Shown here one piece after another: positions 61,251 through 64,000 of a DNA stretch of 64,000 nucleotides (position 1 is the first letter of the stretch; each line of letters opens with the position of its first letter). Source of the DNA: Aedes albopictus (lineage: Eukaryota; Arthropoda; Insecta; Diptera; Culicidae). The notes beneath the pieces are model-generated. The model was not told the DNA's origin, did not search any database, and saw only the letters and a program-made list of their open reading frames with translations. The position numbers and the translations under genes are program-made. The DNA is taken from NCBI RefSeq assembly GCF_035046485.1, contig NC_085137.1, forward strand, positions 455,010,980 to 455,074,979, read 5' to 3'.

Positions 61251-63383
61251 CACCGTGTCCAATAAGTTCTCATACAAAATACAAATTTAGAAAATATAAT
61301 TTTATTTCACATTTGTGATTCATATTTTTAAAATGAATGCATGTATTGAAGGGCCACATAGTACTGATTAAATAAAGCATACGGTTTAGAATTACATTAT
61401 TTCCTATTTGTTTTTATAAGCCTAGCAGTGCACTTCCGTTTTCCGAAATCCATGTGCTCCGGCACGCAAGAAAAATGTTCGAAAACTTTTTCATTCTACG
61501 GTAGCTAAATAAAGTCCATAAAGTTAAATTTGGAGTTTTTATCCCAAGTATTGTATCAGAGAGGTATACTAAGGCTAAATCAATACAATTTTAGTGATGA
61601 ATGGTAAGAAATTTGCAAGTAAGCTCAACATGGGCTGATTTCCTTTAAAATGACCGTTATTTTAAGGATAAACATCATAAAATGCAAATTTTGGACAAAA
61701 TTTACCACAATAGAGATACAAGTATGTTTAGGAAGTGAGAATGGTGTAAACTAAATTAAATAAAATGCAGCCACGCTTCTTATAAACCAAAAAAAAACTC
61801 ATTAAAACAGGTAAATTGACATTTTTGTTTAATGAACGTTTTATTTTGTACAACATAAAACGGCTTCGTACTTCACCAATACAGAATCTCATATTTTTTC
61901 TCTTCTGGTCAAAGTTGCTACTAGCAATGGTGAGGACAGAAACCTAATTTGTTTCAACTTAAAACCATTACTCGCTAAAATGAGACGAAATATCAATCAA
62001 ATGGCGTGCGTGCCAGCTCAAATAGACTTATGACACATAAGCGATCAGCAGAGAAGGATAAAGGACAGTTATTTCCAAAACATACACTCCCGTTCAAAAG
62101 TTTGGGGTCACCCCCTCGAAAACAGGTCATTTTTTTAGGCCCATATCTCCGCCAATTTGCGTCCGATTTCAAAACCCTAGGTTTCATTCAAAAGATAATA
62201 AGTCAAAGAAACTTTGAACATGATTTAAAAGAAACTTTTTCAAAAAAATTTGTATGTAAACTTAACCAAAAGTTGTTAAATTTTCTAAAAAATGAATATA
62301 AACTTACGGCAGTGTCGCTGGAAGTTGGGTCGACCAAATTTTAAGATGAGAGCGGTAATATGACCCATTTTCTATTAGCTTTCAACTGCTTTTTACAGAA
62401 CTTAGCTAAAAAATCTACAAAAAAAGTTATTAAGTAAATTAATCCTTGATGTCATCGACCAAAAGTTTGGGGTCACCCCTCAATATGATGTATCGGCCAA
62501 AAGTTTGGGGTCACTTTCGTAAAACATGGAAAAGTGATTTGGTGATATCTTCGTCATCTATAGTTCAATTTTAATTATTTTTGGCTCATTTCAAAGATAA
62601 TTAACTAAATTTACGTTTGATGTCTTCAACTTAACGTATTTAACGATTTTTGTATATAAAAATGTTATGTAAAGTTAGCACATTTTACCACGCTTCAAAA
62701 AATGAGGCAACTTTACGTTAAGTTTTAGTATGTAAACTTCAACAAATATGTGTGGTTCAATGTCTATGCAGTAAGCATCATTCATTTTGTTTCAAATAAG
62801 CCAAGAAAAATTAAAATTGAATGAAAGATGACAAAGATATCAACAAATCACTTTTCCATGTTTTACGATAGTGACCCCAAACTTTTGGTCGATAACATCA
62901 AGGATTAATTTACTTAATAACTTTTTTTTCTAGATTTTTTAGCTAAGTTCTGTAAAAAGCAGTTGAAAGCTAATAGAAAATGGGTCATATTACCGCTCTC
63001 ATCTTAAAATTTGGTCGACCCAACTTCCAGCGACACTGCCGTAAGTTTATATTCATTTTTTAGAAAATTTAACAACTTTTGGTTAAGTTTACATACAAAT
63101 TTTTTTGAAAAAGTTTCTTTTAAATCATGTTCAAAGTTTCTTTGACTTATTATCTTTTGAATGAAACCTAGGGTTTTGAAATCGGACGCAAATTGGCGGA
63201 GATATGGGCCTAAAAAAATGACATGTTTTTGAGGGGGTGACCCCAAACTTTTGAACGGGAGTGTATGCTGCATTTGGTCAGTGTTAGTTGGCCTTTCAAT
63301 AAATAAATTTACTTTGAAAATCCTAACTACAGATGTGAAATGAATTCAATTTGATTTTGTATGAGAACTTATTGGACACGGTG
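61251..63383. mobile_element. 2.1-kb element with CACCGTGTCCAATAAGTTCT ends
   Basis: A 30-bp terminal inverted repeat is nearly perfect at the two ends. TA follows the right end; the left has CA at the equivalent place, a probable mutated TA. About 830 bp of AT-rich, non-coding sequence is left on the left side before a second element inserted at 62085. Confidence 0.7.
62085..63263. mobile_element. 1179-bp TA-flanked fold-back element
   Basis: Termini are CACTCCCGTTCAAAAGTTTG and its complement, with TA on both sides (62083-62084, 63264-63265). Arms of about 480 bp pair. The terminal string AAAAGTTTGGGGTCAC recurs at 62461 and 62499 in the left arm and, in complement, at 62871 in the right arm. 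Both arms carry the same frame (reading FILKNEYKLTAVSLEVGSTKF-like), which is an arm translation. Confidence 0.88.
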
Positions 63384-63455
63384 TACATAAAGATGGAGCG
63401 CTTTAAGCAGAATCATATTTTTGACTGTTGTTCCATTAACTCTTCACTCTCTTCT
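63384..63455. other. Unassigned gap
   Basis: Short AT-rich gap; nothing recognised. Confidence 0.3.
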
Positions 63456-63722
63456 TGGCGTAACGTCCTCATTGGGACAAAGCCTGCTTCTCAGCTTAGT
63501 GTTCTATGAGCACTTCCACAGTTATTAACTGTGGCTTCCTCTGCCAATGACCATTTTGCATGCGTATATCGTGTGGCAGGCACGAAGATACTCTATGCCC
63601 AAGGAAGTCAAGGAAATTTCCTTTACGAAAAGATCCTGGACCGACCGGGAATCGAACCCGTCACCCTCAGCATGGTCATGCTGAATACCCGTGCGTTTAC
63701 CGCCTCGGCTATATGGACCCTC
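63456..63722 (-). mobile_element. Feilai-like tRNA-derived SINE
   Basis: On the - strand the head reads GTCCATATAGCCGAGGCGGT, then GGTGACGGGTTCGATTCCCG (B box). The body carries the complements of CGAAGATACTCTATGCCC, GTATATCGTGTGGCAGGC and GAGCACTTCCACAGTTATTA, and the end is the complement of GGCGTAACGTCCTCATTGGG. It is about 267 bp. This is one of the commonest Aedes SINE types as I remember it. Confidence 0.85.
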
Positions 63723-64000
63723 CATTAACTCTTATATCTAAGGAATAAGTGAATCAAATCAAATTTAATTTTGAAAGTTAATAATTATATATTGATCTTT
63801 GATTACAATTTGATTTGAATACAATATGTCCAAAGTGAAAAAAGTTCCAGCCTGTAGAATACTTTTCAAATAATTCTAATCCCTTGCCTGCTTTTGCAAA
63901 ATGGAAACTAACGTCTTCTAGAGGCAAAATCTCGCATCTATTGGTAAATCAACTGCAAGTCCTTTACTTACCAATCAACTTTGCCGAAGAAATCGTATTT
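63723..64000. other. Unassigned AT-rich end of window
   Basis: The last 30 bases include CAACTTTGCCGAAGAAATCG, the motif that recurs in several fold-back elements, so another repeat may begin here. Confidence 0.35.

Noticed and set aside
62006..63273. 112- and 89-codon ORFs sharing a C-terminus
   Set aside because: Same explanation: mirror translation of palindrome arms.
63636..63722. Possible tRNA-Met-like gene (CAT in the middle)
   Set aside because: It is the tRNA-derived head of a Feilai-like SINE with the full SINE body attached.

Overview
The window looks like nuclear DNA from a culicine mosquito, probably Aedes. One intron-containing gene is recognisable, a second is represented by a single exon, and most of the rest is transposon debris. 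Species is inferred from repeat types I recognise: Feilai-like tRNA SINEs, a Lian/LOA-like LINE with EN, RT and RNase H in one reading frame, RTE/JAM1-like LINE fragments, and many TA-, TTAA- or 8-bp-duplicating MITEs. No search was run. Nothing looks bacterial or viral.

Genes. The clear gene is a TMX3-type thioredoxin-related transmembrane protein on the + strand. Its four coding exons are 28838-28880, 28962-29223, 29715-30486 and 43850-44068, giving 431 codons with a signal peptide, a CAHC thioredoxin active site, a long lumenal region, one membrane segment and an acidic/lysine tail. The last intron is 13.4 kb and full of mobile DNA. A second gene on the - strand is seen only as a probable last coding exon (46997-47163); its other exons must lie to the right, possibly beyond the window.

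Layout. 0.24-2.77 kb: degenerate tandem array holding four smaller insertions. 3-9.5 kb: RTE fragments, hairpin MITEs and SINEs. 9.6-12.3 kb: a SINE split by a TA-type MITE, then unassigned DNA. 12.5-19.3 kb: a degenerate short-period repeat split by a complete 5.04-kb LTR element with almost identical LTRs and no coding capacity. 19.3-24.7 kb: mostly unassigned, with a CG-rich stretch at 19.7-20.7 kb. 25-28.4 kb: fold-back elements and a SINE just upstream of TMX3. 30.6-43.7 kb (TMX3 intron 3): MITEs, an RNase H fragment, a 24-bp minisatellite, a long inverted repeat, a copia fragment, a 4.4-kb LINE inserted in a SINE with a 51-bp target duplication, and a palindromic SINE pair. 44.6-46.05 kb: RTE fragment. 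47.2-64 kb: nested elements, including two hAT-like insertions with 8-bp duplications, several TA-flanked elements with repeated end motifs, three fold-back elements of roughly 1 to 2.5 kb, and a piggyBac-type MITE.

The strongest observations are structural. Several unrelated-looking TA-flanked elements carry their terminal motif again internally, and three of these share a GGGGCAA core. Repeats or second palindrome arms act as natural empty sites that date or bound other insertions. I found no convincing new protein-coding system.
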